Source: Pseudanabaena sp. FACHB-2040 | GTDB taxonomy: Bacteria; Cyanobacteriota; Cyanobacteriia; Phormidesmidales; Phormidesmidaceae | Direction: 5' to 3' | Length of the DNA: 64,000 nucleotides | NCBI RefSeq assembly: GCF_014696715.1 | Contig: NZ_JACJQO010000001.1 | Span: 310,001 to 374,000 of the forward strand | Part shown: positions 44,543 to 55,100 of the stretch, one piece after another | How positions within the stretch are numbered: the first letter of the stretch is position 1 | Layout: every line of letters starts with the position of its first letter | Made by a program: the position numbers and the translations under genes | Notes under the pieces: model-generated | What the model was told of the DNA's origin: nothing | Databases searched by the model: none | What the model saw: the letters and a program-made list of their open reading frames with translations, nothing else

Positions 44543-45382
44543 ATGCACTGGCGTTCATATACAGCAATGATTGTAGCGATTAGCAGCCTGACCGTCGCCA
44601 GCGGCTGCGGTAGCAAAGTAGCCCTAGAGAGCTCTACTGTGCCAACCCCAGCAGCGGCTGCGCCCGCACCTACTCCCGCTGCACCTGCGCCAGCTGCAAC
44701 TGAAGTTTCTACAGCCCCCGCTGCAGATGCTCCTGCTGCCCCTTCACAGAGCTATTTTCGAGAGGGCGTCAACCGAGCCACCAGCGCCGTCAATATTGGC
44801 AAGTCAGCCCAGTCTCCAGATGATTGGAAGCTAGCCACCAGTCGCTGGGAGCAGGCCCTTAGCCTAATGCAGAAAGTGCCTGCCAGCGATCCTAACTACG
44901 CCACTGCGCAAACCAAGATCAAAGAGTATCAGCAAAATCTGGCCTCAGCCCAGCAACGGGTCAATGGAGTGCCCCGAGCTGCCGCTAGCGCCACTCCCGC
45001 TAAAGACAGCAGCGGCTTGGTCGCGCAAATTCCAATTGTGGAACGGCGAGGCGGCACCCCGGTGGTTCCCGTCACTTTTTCCGGGCAGAAGGGCAAACAA
45101 CAGTTCTCTATGCTCTTTGATACTGGGGCGACCGGCACCTTAATTACGGCAGAGATGGCCAATGCCTTGGGCGTGGTCATTGTTGGCGAGACAATAGCCA
45201 CCATTGCCGACGGTAGTCAGGTCTCCCTTCCCATCGGCTACGTAGACGCGATTGAGGCAGGCGGCCTGCGCAAGGAAGCCGTACTGGTGGCTATTGGGGG
45301 CGATGTAGGCCTGCTTGGTCAAGATTTTTATGGTAAGTACGGCATTTCCTTGGGCAGCAACAGCATCGGCCTGTACGAGTAG
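44543..45382 (+). CDS. Retropepsin-like aspartic protease lipoprotein
   Basis: 279 residues. A lipoprotein signal (TVASGC lipobox), then an Ala/Pro-rich linker to about residue 70, a helical middle region with TPR-like spacing, and a C-terminal retropepsin-like domain with the catalytic FDTGATGTLI and the second hydrophobic-Gly motif near GLLGQDFYGKYGI. Such single-domain proteases work as dimers. AGGA lies 5 bases before the ATG. It is divergent from carA. Confidence 0.88.
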   Translation: MHWRSYTAMIVAISSLTVASGCGSKVALESSTVPTPAAAAPAPTPAAPAPAATEVSTAPAADAPAAPSQSYFREGVNRATSAVNIGKSAQSPDDWKLATSRWEQALSLMQKVPASDPNYATAQTKIKEYQQNLASAQQRVNGVPRAAASATPAKDSSGLVAQIPIVERRGGTPVVPVTFSGQKGKQQFSMLFDTGATGTLITAEMANALGVVIVGETIATIADGSQVSLPIGYVDAIEAGGLRKEAVLVAIGGDVGLLGQDFYGKYGISLGSNSIGLYE

Positions 45383-45568
45383 AGCTGAGTAACGGCAGGT
45401 GAGGTGCGATCGCATCTCCAATAGCTCCAGCTACTCTCCAATAAAATTTAGCCAAGCTAACCCAGAGGGCCCAAACCTTTGGGCTGGCTCCGTTCATGCA
45501 TGCAGAACCGTCTGTTTGCTCGAATACAGCATGATTACAGATTCCGCCCGTGACGGCTGAGCTGCCCA

Positions 45569-48500
45569 ATGGGCACACTTAAACCATTCTCTGCTGTAAC
45601 AAATACTTCAGTGACTCGATTCAACAAATTCCTAGCGAACCTGAGCCTTGGGGTAAGGTTGGGATTAGGGTTCGGCGGAACAATCTTCCTGTCAGCCCTA
45701 GTTCTAGGGGCAGCCGCAGGGACTCTAGCCCAAAACCGGATTGAACAAGACATTGGCAGGGAGCTGAACCATCTGGCAGACCAGATGTCAGACCAGCTAG
45801 AAGTCAGTATGTTCGAGCGCTACCGCGAAATTCAGATCATCGCCGGGCTAGAGCCATTCCGCAATTCGCAGACCCCAGTTGCCCAACAGCAGGCCCTGCT
45901 AGACACCCTACAAACCACCTACCCCAGCTATTCCTGGATTGGCTTTGCGGATACCCAGGGCATCGTTCGGGCCAGCACCCAGGGGATTTTACAGGGCAAA
46001 AACGTAGCCGAGCGACCCTGGTTTATCAACGCACAGCAGGCCTCCTTTGTCGGGGATGTTCATGAAGCACTGCTGCTGGCCAAGCTGCTGCCCCCCAACC
46101 CTAATGGGGAGCCCCTTCGCTTTGTCGATGTTTCAACCCCAGTAACCAACGCCCAGGGCGAGTGGCAAGGAGTTTTGGGCGCACACCTAAGTTGGAACTG
46201 GGTCGAAGCGGTCGAAGCCTCTCTGGTCGAGCAAGTGGGCGGCAACAAAGAGGTATTTATCCTCTCGCCTACCGGCACAGTGCTGTTGGGGCCTGCCCCT
46301 TGGCAGGATCAGGAACTATCTCTAGACAGCTTGCGCTTGGCCCAGTCCCAGCAAAGTGGCTATGTTGTAGAGGAATGGCCCGATGGCAAAGCTTACCTGA
46401 CCGGGTTTGTGCAGTCCCAGGGCTACGACAGCTACCCTGGGCTGGGCTGGATTATTTTAGTGCGAGAGCAAACCGACACGGCCTTTGCTCCTGCGCAGGC
46501 TCTTTATTGGCAAATTTTGGGGGGCGGCTTCTTTTTGGGCGGGGGCTTTGCCCTGCTGGGCTGGCTGGTTGCGGCCCGCATCACCAACCCGCTACTGAAA
46601 ATCGCAACTGCCGCCGATCAGATTCGTCAGGGCAATCGCACCGCTTCGATTCCTGTGTTGACAGGCAAAACCGAGACCGCTCAGCTGTCCCAAGCGCTGC
46701 ACCAGATGGTGGCCAATCTAGTTAGCCAGGAACAGGCGCTAAAACAGGCCAATCACGAGCTGCAAAGACAGCTTGAGCTGAGCGATCGCAAAGACAAATC
46801 TCTACAGCGCAGCGAGGAGCAGCTGCGCCAAATTGTTGACAACATTCAAGATGCGCTGCTGCTTAAGGCGGTCAACACAGGTGAAGTGATTTACTTCAAC
46901 CCCGGCTATGCCAAGCTCCACCAAGAAATCACCACTGGCGAAACAGCTCAAGACCCACAGGCGTGGCTCAGGCTGATCCACCCCCAAGACCAGGGACGCG
47001 TCACGCTGAAAATGCAGGCCCAGTATCGGGGAGAGGGCTTCCTAAACGAAGAGTATAGGCTGGTTTTACCTGATGGCTCCGTTCGCTGGATTTGGGATCG
47101 CGCTTTTCCCATCCGGGATGAAGCTGGTCAGGTCTATCGCTATGCCGTAATCAAGCGAGACATTACTGAGCGCAAATACTCCGAAGCCATTCTCAAAACG
47201 CTGATAGAAAGTACCGCCTCAACCACCGGCCAAGACTTCTTCTCCACCCTGGCTCAGCGCCTATCCGAGGTGCTTGATGTCGATCATGTGTTTATTGCCG
47301 AGCGAATTGGCGAAGAGCTACGAACTCTGTCTTTTTGGTCCCAAGGGCAGTTCCAGCCCAACATCACCTACCGGCCTGACAATACCCCCTGCCATGTCAT
47401 CTTGAATGAAGGCATTTACTGCTTCAGCAACAATGTGGCAGAGCAGTTTCCAGACAACGAATACCTGACCAGCCTCCAGGCGCAGGGCTATTTTGGCGTT
47501 GCGATTACCAACGTTGTCGGCGAAGTCCTTGGCACGCTTTGTATTGTCAGCAGCAAGGCCCTCGATAGCCCCGACCGCTATACCGCCCTACTGCAGGTCT
47601 TTGCCATTCGGGCCGCAGCAGAGCTAGAGCGGCAGCGGGGAGAAGCAGCGCTCAAAGAAAGTGAAGGCCGATTCCGCCTGCTGGCCGAAAACACCCGAGA
47701 TTTAATCTGCCTGCATCGGCCAACCGGGCATTTCCTGTATCTCAGCCAGTCCTGTCAAGCCCTGCTGGGATTTGCAACTGAGGAGTTGATTGGCAGCACC
47801 CCCTACGCCCTCATGCACCGAGACGATCGCCGCCGCATTCAGCTCGAAGTTCATCACATGATGCGGCAGGGCAATCCATCGCCCATTACTTACCAGGCCC
47901 GCCGAAAAGATGGCCAATACATTTGGCTGGAGAGCCTGATTAAGGTCATTAGTAACGAGATAGGAGAGGTTGTTTACTTTCAGACCAGCTCTCGCGATGT
48001 TACCGATAAAATTCGAGTTCAGCAGCAGCTTCAGTACGATGCCACCCACGACGGGCTCACCGGCTTGTCAAATCGTAGCCTGTTGCTGGAACGGCTAGCC
48101 CTAGCTCTAGAGCGGGCCAAACGCCATAGCGACTTCCACTTTGCCATCTTATTTATTGATCTTGATCGCTTCAAGGTGATCAACGACAGCCTTGGACACT
48201 TAGCGGGCGATCAGCTGCTGCGGTTAACCGCTCGCAAACTAGAAAAGACAATTCGCCCAATTGATCTGGCTGCTCGCGTGGGCGGTGACGAGTTTGTGCT
48301 GCTAATAGAAGAAGTGAGCGGCCTACAGGAAGCTATTCGCATCGCTGAACGAATCTTGACCTGCCTAAATACGCCTATAACCTTAGAAAAGCAGGAAGTC
48401 GTGGTCAATGCCAGCATCGGCATCATGATGGGAACGCCTGACTATGAGTGCAATCTGGATCTGCTGCGAGATGCCGATATTGCCATGTATTGCGCTAAAG

Positions 48501-49393
48501 CTAAGGGAAAAGCCTGCTATGCCATTTTCAACCCAGAGATGCATACTCAGGCGCTCAAGCAGCTCAAGCTGGAAAACGATTTACGGCGAGCCCTAGAAAA
48601 CCAGGAATTTAGGCTACATTACCAGCCTATCGTTGATCTCTCAACCGGGGAGCTCTTAGGGTTTGAAGCGCTGGTTCGGTGGCAGCCGTCGGTGGAGGGC
48701 GTAGTCTCGCCTGCCGAATTTATTCCAATTGCTGAAGAAATCGGCCTGATCGTACCGCTTGGCAGCTGGATTTTGCATGAAGCCTGCCGCCAAATGGCCA
48801 GCTGGCAGAGCCAGTTTCCTGAGGCGGCCACTCTTAAGATGAGCGTTAATTTATCAGTCCAGCAGCTGCGGGAGGCGGACTTGCTCTCCCTGGTAGAAAA
48901 CGTTTTGGGAGACACGGGGCTGCCTGGTCACTGCCTGGCACTGGAGATTACAGAAAGTATGCTGATGCAGGATGTTGAGGCCGTCAGCTGTTTGCTTGAG
49001 CAGCTGAGATCTCTTTCTATTCAAATCAGCATTGATGATTTTGGCACTGGCTTTTCATCTCTTAGCTATCTTCATCGGCTGCCGGTCAACAATCTCAAAA
49101 TTGATCGTTCCTTTGTGAGCAATCTCTGCGATAGCCAAAGAAATCTCGGCATTGCTGAAACAATTATTGCCCTAGCCAACCAGCTTGGGATTGGCACCAT
49201 CGCTGAAGGCATTGAAACCCAGGAGCAGCTAGAGCAGCTAGATGCAATCGGCTGCAGGCTGGGTCAGGGGTATCTTTTTAGCCCACCTGTTAGCGCTGAG
49301 GCCGCCAGTAAATTGGTTGGCCGGGTGGGTCAGCCGCTTGTTCTTAGTCCTCTCTCAAGCGACGAGAACGAACTTCCATCAGCGCCTGGCTAA
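45569..49393 (+). CDS. dCache-HAMP-PAS-GAF-PAS-GGDEF-EAL diguanylate cyclase/phosphodiesterase
   Basis: 1274 residues. Order: transmembrane segment (about residues 30-50), an extracytoplasmic dCache-like sensor of about 250 residues, a second transmembrane segment (WQILGGGFFLGGGFALLGWL), HAMP, PAS (about 420-540), GAF (about 550-690), PAS (about 705-820), GGDEF and EAL. The cyclase motif is intact (ARVGGDEFVLL) with an RPID inhibitory site 5 residues before it, and the phosphodiesterase is intact (FEALVRW, with LEITESMLMQD, DDFGTGFSSLSYL and IDRSFV). It probably makes and breaks cyclic di-GMP under an extracellular signal. Its last 50 bases overlap the convergent HAD gene. Confidence 0.93.
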   Translation: MGTLKPFSAVTNTSVTRFNKFLANLSLGVRLGLGFGGTIFLSALVLGAAAGTLAQNRIEQDIGRELNHLADQMSDQLEVSMFERYREIQIIAGLEPFRNSQTPVAQQQALLDTLQTTYPSYSWIGFADTQGIVRASTQGILQGKNVAERPWFINAQQASFVGDVHEALLLAKLLPPNPNGEPLRFVDVSTPVTNAQGEWQGVLGAHLSWNWVEAVEASLVEQVGGNKEVFILSPTGTVLLGPAPWQDQELSLDSLRLAQSQQSGYVVEEWPDGKAYLTGFVQSQGYDSYPGLGWIILVREQTDTAFAPAQALYWQILGGGFFLGGGFALLGWLVAARITNPLLKIATAADQIRQGNRTASIPVLTGKTETAQLSQALHQMVANLVSQEQALKQANHELQRQLELSDRKDKSLQRSEEQLRQIVDNIQDALLLKAVNTGEVIYFNPGYAKLHQEITTGETAQDPQAWLRLIHPQDQGRVTLKMQAQYRGEGFLNEEYRLVLPDGSVRWIWDRAFPIRDEAGQVYRYAVIKRDITERKYSEAILKTLIESTASTTGQDFFSTLAQRLSEVLDVDHVFIAERIGEELRTLSFWSQGQFQPNITYRPDNTPCHVILNEGIYCFSNNVAEQFPDNEYLTSLQAQGYFGVAITNVVGEVLGTLCIVSSKALDSPDRYTALLQVFAIRAAAELERQRGEAALKESEGRFRLLAENTRDLICLHRPTGHFLYLSQSCQALLGFATEELIGSTPYALMHRDDRRRIQLEVHHMMRQGNPSPITYQARRKDGQYIWLESLIKVISNEIGEVVYFQTSSRDVTDKIRVQQQLQYDATHDGLTGLSNRSLLLERLALALERAKRHSDFHFAILFIDLDRFKVINDSLGHLAGDQLLRLTARKLEKTIRPIDLAARVGGDEFVLLIEEVSGLQEAIRIAERILTCLNTPITLEKQEVVVNASIGIMMGTPDYECNLDLLRDADIAMYCAKAKGKACYAIFNPEMHTQALKQLKLENDLRRALENQEFRLHYQPIVDLSTGELLGFEALVRWQPSVEGVVSPAEFIPIAEEIGLIVPLGSWILHEACRQMASWQSQFPEAATLKMSVNLSVQQLREADLLSLVENVLGDTGLPGHCLALEITESMLMQDVEAVSCLLEQLRSLSIQISIDDFGTGFSSLSYLHRLPVNNLKIDRSFVSNLCDSQRNLGIAETIIALANQLGIGTIAEGIETQEQLEQLDAIGCRLGQGYLFSPPVSAEAASKLVGRVGQPLVLSPLSSDENELPSAPG

Positions 49394-50144
49394 GTTCTAA
49401 AAATCCTTGGGATTCTGGGTTGTCAGTGACGTAGACGGGCTGGTGCTGCAGGATTTGCCAGTAGTGCTTGATGTTGGCAACGCCGACAGAATGGGGAAAG
49501 GCTGCGGGATCAAACAGGCTTTCGTCGTTGGGGCTATCGCCAACGGTGACAACTTCGTTTGGCGTGATGCCGGGAAAGTTGCGGGTAAGCACTTGAAGCA
49601 GGGCTGCCGCTTTGCTTTGGTGGGCTAGCTTAATGTGGCACTGCACAGTGCTAAAGGTAAAGCCCCAGCCAGCGCGATCGCACATCTGCGCCATTTCCTC
49701 TAACTCAGGCTGGGTTAACCCGGATATATCAAAAGTCCAGTCTGTCAGGCGGTAGCGGTTATCGCCAGACGGCTGTAGATGCGGCCACTGAGCCTGCAAA
49801 GTTTCAAACATCTGGGCTAGCTGCTGGCGGTGGATAGTGAGATCGGCAATATCAACCAGTAGGGTGGGATCGAGGTGAGACTTGGGAAAGAAAAGGCCCC
49901 CGTTTTCTGCGATCGCACCTGCTACCGGCAAGTACTGCACTAGACCGCTCACCCAGCCTGCCGATCGACCTGTGACAATGACTACAGCAATACCAACCGT
50001 CTGTAAGTCCTGCAGTGCCTGAATGAGAGCAGGGGTGAATTCGCCCTGCCAAGTCAATGTGCCATCCATATCGGAGGCAACTAGGCGGAAGCTAGATCGC
50101 CGTTTTGCGAAAAATGGGCTAGAAAGTACATGAAAATCGGGCAT
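49344..50144 (-). CDS. HAD-superfamily (subclass IIB) phosphatase
   Basis: 266 residues. HAD motifs: nucleophile Asp in VASDMDGTLTWQG, Thr/Ser in VIVTGRSAG, Lys in LAHQSKAAALLQV, and VVTVGDSPNDESLF. The IIB cap lies in the middle (about residues 90-190), as in sugar or phosphoglycerate phosphatases. The substrate is not determinable. The 3' end overlaps the convergent GGDEF-EAL gene by 50 bases, which is longer than usual. Confidence 0.9.
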   Translation of the reverse strand: MPDFHVLSSPFFAKRRSSFRLVASDMDGTLTWQGEFTPALIQALQDLQTVGIAVVIVTGRSAGWVSGLVQYLPVAGAIAENGGLFFPKSHLDPTLLVDIADLTIHRQQLAQMFETLQAQWPHLQPSGDNRYRLTDWTFDISGLTQPELEEMAQMCDRAGWGFTFSTVQCHIKLAHQSKAAALLQVLTRNFPGITPNEVVTVGDSPNDESLFDPAAFPHSVGVANIKHYWQILQHQPVYVTDNPESQGFLELSQALMEVRSRRLRED

Positions 50145-50192
50145 ACGTCCTCAATTGTGTGCTTTATCTAGAGGAACAAACTAAATAAGGCT

Positions 50193-51854
50193 ATGGCTCC
50201 ACTGTCCCCCGACCAGCGCAACTACTACTACCTCGTCGAGGCCGCCCGCACCGGGATTCACAAACCTATCCTGGCAGCCTTACACGCTGTCCAAAAACAG
50301 CCCCTGTTTCCAGAGGGCGAAACTGGGCTAGGCATTGCCCCTGCTAACCGCATCGCGCTGGAACAGGTCAACAGCTTTCCCACTCAGGTCCAGTATGCGG
50401 CCAATACGATCCGTAGCCTAACCGATGTGCTGATTGCTGAGGGCTGGCAGGGAGCGGATCTGTGGAATGCAGCCCAGGGGCGCTATAGCGATCGCTTCAT
50501 CAACCGCATTGCCGAAGGCTACACCCCACCCCCGGCCAATACCGCCGCTGCCAGACTAGAACCCTCCAACGCCCAGGCGCTGCTGGCCGCCTACCAGGCC
50601 GACATCGCCGCCGATTACGAAGCCTATCAGCTGCCCCAAAGCTTAGCGGGTCTAGACCGCAATTTGCTGGCCTTTGCTGAGCGCATTCCCCCCAACTATG
50701 TCCGCCTTGACTTTCAGCGCCAAGCCCTGCTAGAGACAGCCCGGATCTGGCGCAGGCTCAACACCCAGGAGGAAGTGACTGCGGCCCTTGGGGTAGCCGT
50801 TACAGGCGAGGTTGTAGATGAGGCAGACCTAGACCGACGGCTGGTGGAATTTGTTCAGCAGGCGTCTCGCTACTACAGCGGCTACCCCTACCAGCGGGAG
50901 GCCCTGATCCGCCTGGTGCAGCTCTGGCGACAGCTAGATGCGCGGGAAGAGGCGATTCAGTGGCTAGAGACCAACGATCCCTTTGCCACCGAAACCAATG
51001 TGCAGATTGTCGATCCGGCGCTGATTGCGTTTGTGCAGCGTCTGCCGACCTTCTACCGGGGGCTGGGCGACCAGCGCTTTGCAGTAACTGAAGCCTATCG
51101 CCTTTGGAACAGGCTAGATTCACGGACAACGGCCATTCGCGCTTTGGGTGTTGACCCCGATGCTCTGTTGAATAATGCCAATAACCCGGAAGCCCTAAGA
51201 AGCGCAGCTCAGCAGGTGGATCGGGCTTTGTTAGACTTCATTGCCCGCGTTCCCAGGATCTATGCTGAAACCGAGGTGCAGCGAGAGGCTCTAATTCGCC
51301 TGGTGCAGCTCTGGCGACGATTAGACAACCGCACTGCCACCCTACAGTCTCTCTTTGAAGACCTAAGGCGAATGTCGCGAGCTGAGCGCACCTCTCCCGA
51401 CGCAATGCCTGCCCCCACCCCACCCCCGGCTCCGGCCCGCCCAGCTCGCTGGACGCCCAGCAACATTCAGCTAGCGGCAGCAATTTTGCCCAATGGCAAC
51501 TTTACCTGGGCTGAGGCTACCCAGGGCGGCTCCCGCATGCCTCCCGACCAAGCCACCGTCAACGCCATTGTTAGAATCGCAACTTTGGCTCAGCGGGCAC
51601 GCGATCGCATTGGCCGCCCCTTCCGCATCACTAGCTGGTATCGCCCGCCTGCCATCAACCGCAGTGTGGGAGGAGCCTCCCAGAGCCGCCACATTGTGGG
51701 TGATGCCATTGACTTCTATGTCGATGGGCTATCGGGTACCCAGGTTTACCGCTCCCTCGATCCTTGGTGGACTGGTGGTTTAGGGCGCTATAGACAGTTT
51801 CCCTACCTGTGTCATCTTGATGCGCGGGGATACCGGGCGCGGTGGTTGAATTAG
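50193..51854 (+). CDS. M15 peptidase (D,D-carboxypeptidase-like) with four helical repeats
   Basis: 553 residues. The C-terminal 150 residues are a peptidase M15A domain: RITSWYRPPAINRSVGGASQ, the zinc ligands SRHIVGDAIDFY and the late HLDARGYRARWLN. The middle holds four degenerate repeats of about 85 residues (LLAFAERIPPNYVRL, LVEFVQQASRYYSGY, LIAFVQRLPTFYRGL and LLDFIARVPRIYAE starts), each ending in a W-R-R/N-L-D-type motif, perhaps for peptidoglycan or protein binding. No clear signal peptide is visible at the ATG (AAGG is nearby), so export is uncertain. Family-typical activity on D-Ala-D-Ala is inference. Confidence 0.85.
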   Translation: MAPLSPDQRNYYYLVEAARTGIHKPILAALHAVQKQPLFPEGETGLGIAPANRIALEQVNSFPTQVQYAANTIRSLTDVLIAEGWQGADLWNAAQGRYSDRFINRIAEGYTPPPANTAAARLEPSNAQALLAAYQADIAADYEAYQLPQSLAGLDRNLLAFAERIPPNYVRLDFQRQALLETARIWRRLNTQEEVTAALGVAVTGEVVDEADLDRRLVEFVQQASRYYSGYPYQREALIRLVQLWRQLDAREEAIQWLETNDPFATETNVQIVDPALIAFVQRLPTFYRGLGDQRFAVTEAYRLWNRLDSRTTAIRALGVDPDALLNNANNPEALRSAAQQVDRALLDFIARVPRIYAETEVQREALIRLVQLWRRLDNRTATLQSLFEDLRRMSRAERTSPDAMPAPTPPPAPARPARWTPSNIQLAAAILPNGNFTWAEATQGGSRMPPDQATVNAIVRIATLAQRARDRIGRPFRITSWYRPPAINRSVGGASQSRHIVGDAIDFYVDGLSGTQVYRSLDPWWTGGLGRYRQFPYLCHLDARGYRARWLN

Positions 51855-52120
51855 GCGCAAAGGGGCAGGCTTGGTTGGGGCAAGGGGGCCTACTTCGCAA
51901 CTAATAGCCGCTTCTTTCCCAAAATCAACTTGCCGGAAATCATCAGCGAGTGTTTTCAAAGTTGTGTTTCCGGGACTGTGGCTAGAGATGCAAGACACGG
52001 CCTGATCCCTACCGGATAGTCAGAACGTTTGTACTGAGTTATATTGCTGGCCAAACACCCGAATTGAGTAGCAAGCTACTATATTAAGGATTGTTGTGCG
52101 CCCCTTTTTGCCGTTGCCCC

Positions 52121-55100
52121 ATGCCCAAATCGGACGCTTCTGTGAAGAAATCTGCTGGCTCTCGCAATGGCAAGGTTGCTGAGAAAAATGGCCATCACCC
52201 CCGCCAGGCAGCCGTAGATGAGGCCGTTATTCGGATTCGGGGGGCGCGACAGCACAACCTCAAGGACATTGACCTAGAGATTCCCCGCAATCAGCTGATT
52301 GTATTTACAGGGGTTTCAGGATCGGGCAAGTCTTCGCTGGCCTTTGACACCATCTTTGCTGAGGGCCAACGGCGCTATGTGGAGTCGCTCAGTGCCTACG
52401 CCCGACAATTTTTGGGTCAGGTCGATAAGCCTGACGTAGATGCCATTGAGGGCCTTAGCCCGGCCATTTCTATTGACCAAAAATCGACCTCCCACAACCC
52501 CCGCTCTACGGTGGGCACGGTAACGGAGATCTACGACTACCTGCGACTGCTATTTGGTCGAGCCGGGGAGCCGCACTGTCCGGTGTGCGATCGCTCCATT
52601 TCGCCCCAAACCATCGACCAGATGATCGACCGGGTGATGTCGCTGCCCGACCGCACCCGTTTTCAGATCCTAGCTCCGGTGGTACGCGGCAAGAAGGGTA
52701 CTCACAAAAAGCTGCTTTCTAGCCTAGGGGCGGAAGGCTTTGTGCGAGTGCGGGTAAATGGCGAGATTCGGGAGCTGACTGACAATATTGAGCTAGACAA
52801 GAACTACGCCCACACCATTGAAGTGGTCGTAGACCGGCTAGTGAAAAAAGAGGACTTGCAGGAGCGGCTAGCCGATTCTCTGGCGACCTGCCTGAAGCGG
52901 TCTGAGGGGATTGCTGTAATCGATATCCTCAGTGAGGCAGGGGAGCAGGAGGGCAAGGGATCAGGAGAGCAGGGAAGTAAGGTGGTGCCGCTGAATCCTA
53001 ATGCGCTCTCTGACCGGCTGCCGATGGCGGCTGAGGCCGAGGGCAGCTACGGTAGCCCCAAGGAACTGGTCTTTTCGGAAAACTTCGCCTGCCCGCAGCA
53101 CGGGGCGGTGATGGAAGAACTTTCTCCCCGACTCTTTTCTTTTAACTCGCCCTATGGAGCCTGCCCCCACTGCCACGGTTTGGGCAACCTGCGGACCTTT
53201 TCAGCTGATCTGGTGGTGCCTGACCCGACGCTGCCGGTTTATGCTGCGATCGCACCTTGGTCTGAAAAAGACAATACCTACTACTTCTCGCTGCTCTACA
53301 GCGTGGGGCAAGCCTTTGGCTTTGAGATTCAGACTCGCTGGGATCAGCTCACGCCGGAGCAGCAGCACATTGTGCTCCACGGCTCCACCGAAAAGATCTA
53401 TATCGAGAGCGATTCTCGCTACCGCGAAGCCAAGGGCTATCACCGCCAGTACGAGGGCGCACTGCCCATTCTAGAGCGGCAGTACCGCGAGTCTACCTCC
53501 GACCTCCACAAGCAGAAGCTAGAAAAGTACCTAATCGACCAGCCCTGCGAAGTGTGCAAAGGCGCGCGGCTCAAACCCGAATCGCTGTCGGTCAAAATTG
53601 GCCCTCACAACATTCAAGACCTCACAGAGGTTTCTATTCGCGACTGCCTCAGCCGGATTGAAGGTTTGGTGGGAGAAAGCGGCGATTCTCCTCTGCTCTC
53701 GTCTCGGCAGATGCAGATTGGTGATCTGGTGCTCAGAGAAATCCGCGCCCGCCTAGAGTTCATGCTGGATGTGGGGCTAGACTACCTCACCCTGCACCGC
53801 ACTGCCATGACCCTCTCAGGCGGCGAAGCCCAGCGCATTCGATTAGCCACCCAAATTGGATCGGGCCTCACTGGCGTGCTCTACGTACTAGACGAACCTA
53901 GCATCGGCCTACACCAGCGCGACAATGATCGCCTGCTCAACACCCTGCATCGCCTGCGCGACTTGGGCAACACCCTAATTGTGGTGGAGCACGACGAAGA
54001 CACCATTCGAGCTGCCGACTATCTGGTAGACATTGGCCCTGGAGCTGGCGTGCATGGCGGGCGAATTGTGGCGGCTGGCGGTTTAGAGGCGGTAATGGAA
54101 GCCCCAGACTCTCTGACCGGAGCCTATCTCTCCCAGCGCCAAGTGATTCCCACTCCGGCAGAGCGGCGACCGGGTAATGGCCGCAGCCTCAAAGCCAAAA
54201 ACGCCCGCCGCAACAACCTCAAGAACCTGGACGTAGAAATTCCCCTGGGCACGCTGACCTGCGTGACAGGCGTTTCTGGATCTGGCAAATCTACGCTAGT
54301 CAATGAGCTGATCTACCCCGCTCTACAGCACCACTTTGGCGTTAAAGTGCCCTTCCCTAGAGAAATGGACGAGCTGGCCGGACTGAAGGCGCTAGACAAG
54401 GTGATCGTCATTGACCAGTCGCCCATTGGCCGCACCCCCCGCTCTAACCCGGCTACCTATACCGGCGTTTTTGATGTGATTCGCAATCTGTTTACCGAGA
54501 CGATTGAGGCCAAGGCCCGAGGCTACAAAGCTGGGCAGTTTTCCTTCAACGTTAAGGGCGGTCGCTGCGAAGCCTGCAGTGGTCAGGGGGTGAACGTAAT
54601 TGAGATGAACTTTCTGCCCGATGTCTATGTGCAGTGCGAGGTCTGCAAAGGAGCCCGCTACAACCGGGAAACGCTGCAGGTGAAGTACAAGGGCAAGAGC
54701 ATTGCCGACGTGCTCAATATGACGGCAGAAGAAGCCGCCGACTTTTTCCAAAACATTCCCCAAGCGGCCAGCCGTCTGCAGACGATGGTGGACGTGGGTC
54801 TGGGCTACATTCGGCTGGGCCAAACCGCGCCGACCCTGTCTGGAGGTGAAGCCCAGCGGATGAAGCTGGCCTCGGAACTGGCCCGCCGCTCTACTGGCAA
54901 AACCCTCTATTTGATTGACGAACCTACAACAGGTCTGTCTTTCTATGATGTTCACAAGCTGCTGGACGTGGTGCAGCGGCTGGTAGACCGGGGCAACTCG
55001 GTGCTGATGATCGAGCACAACCTGGATGTGATCCGCTGTTCTGACTGGATTGTTGATCTGGGGCCTGAGGGCGGTAACCGGGGCGGCGAGATTATCGCCG

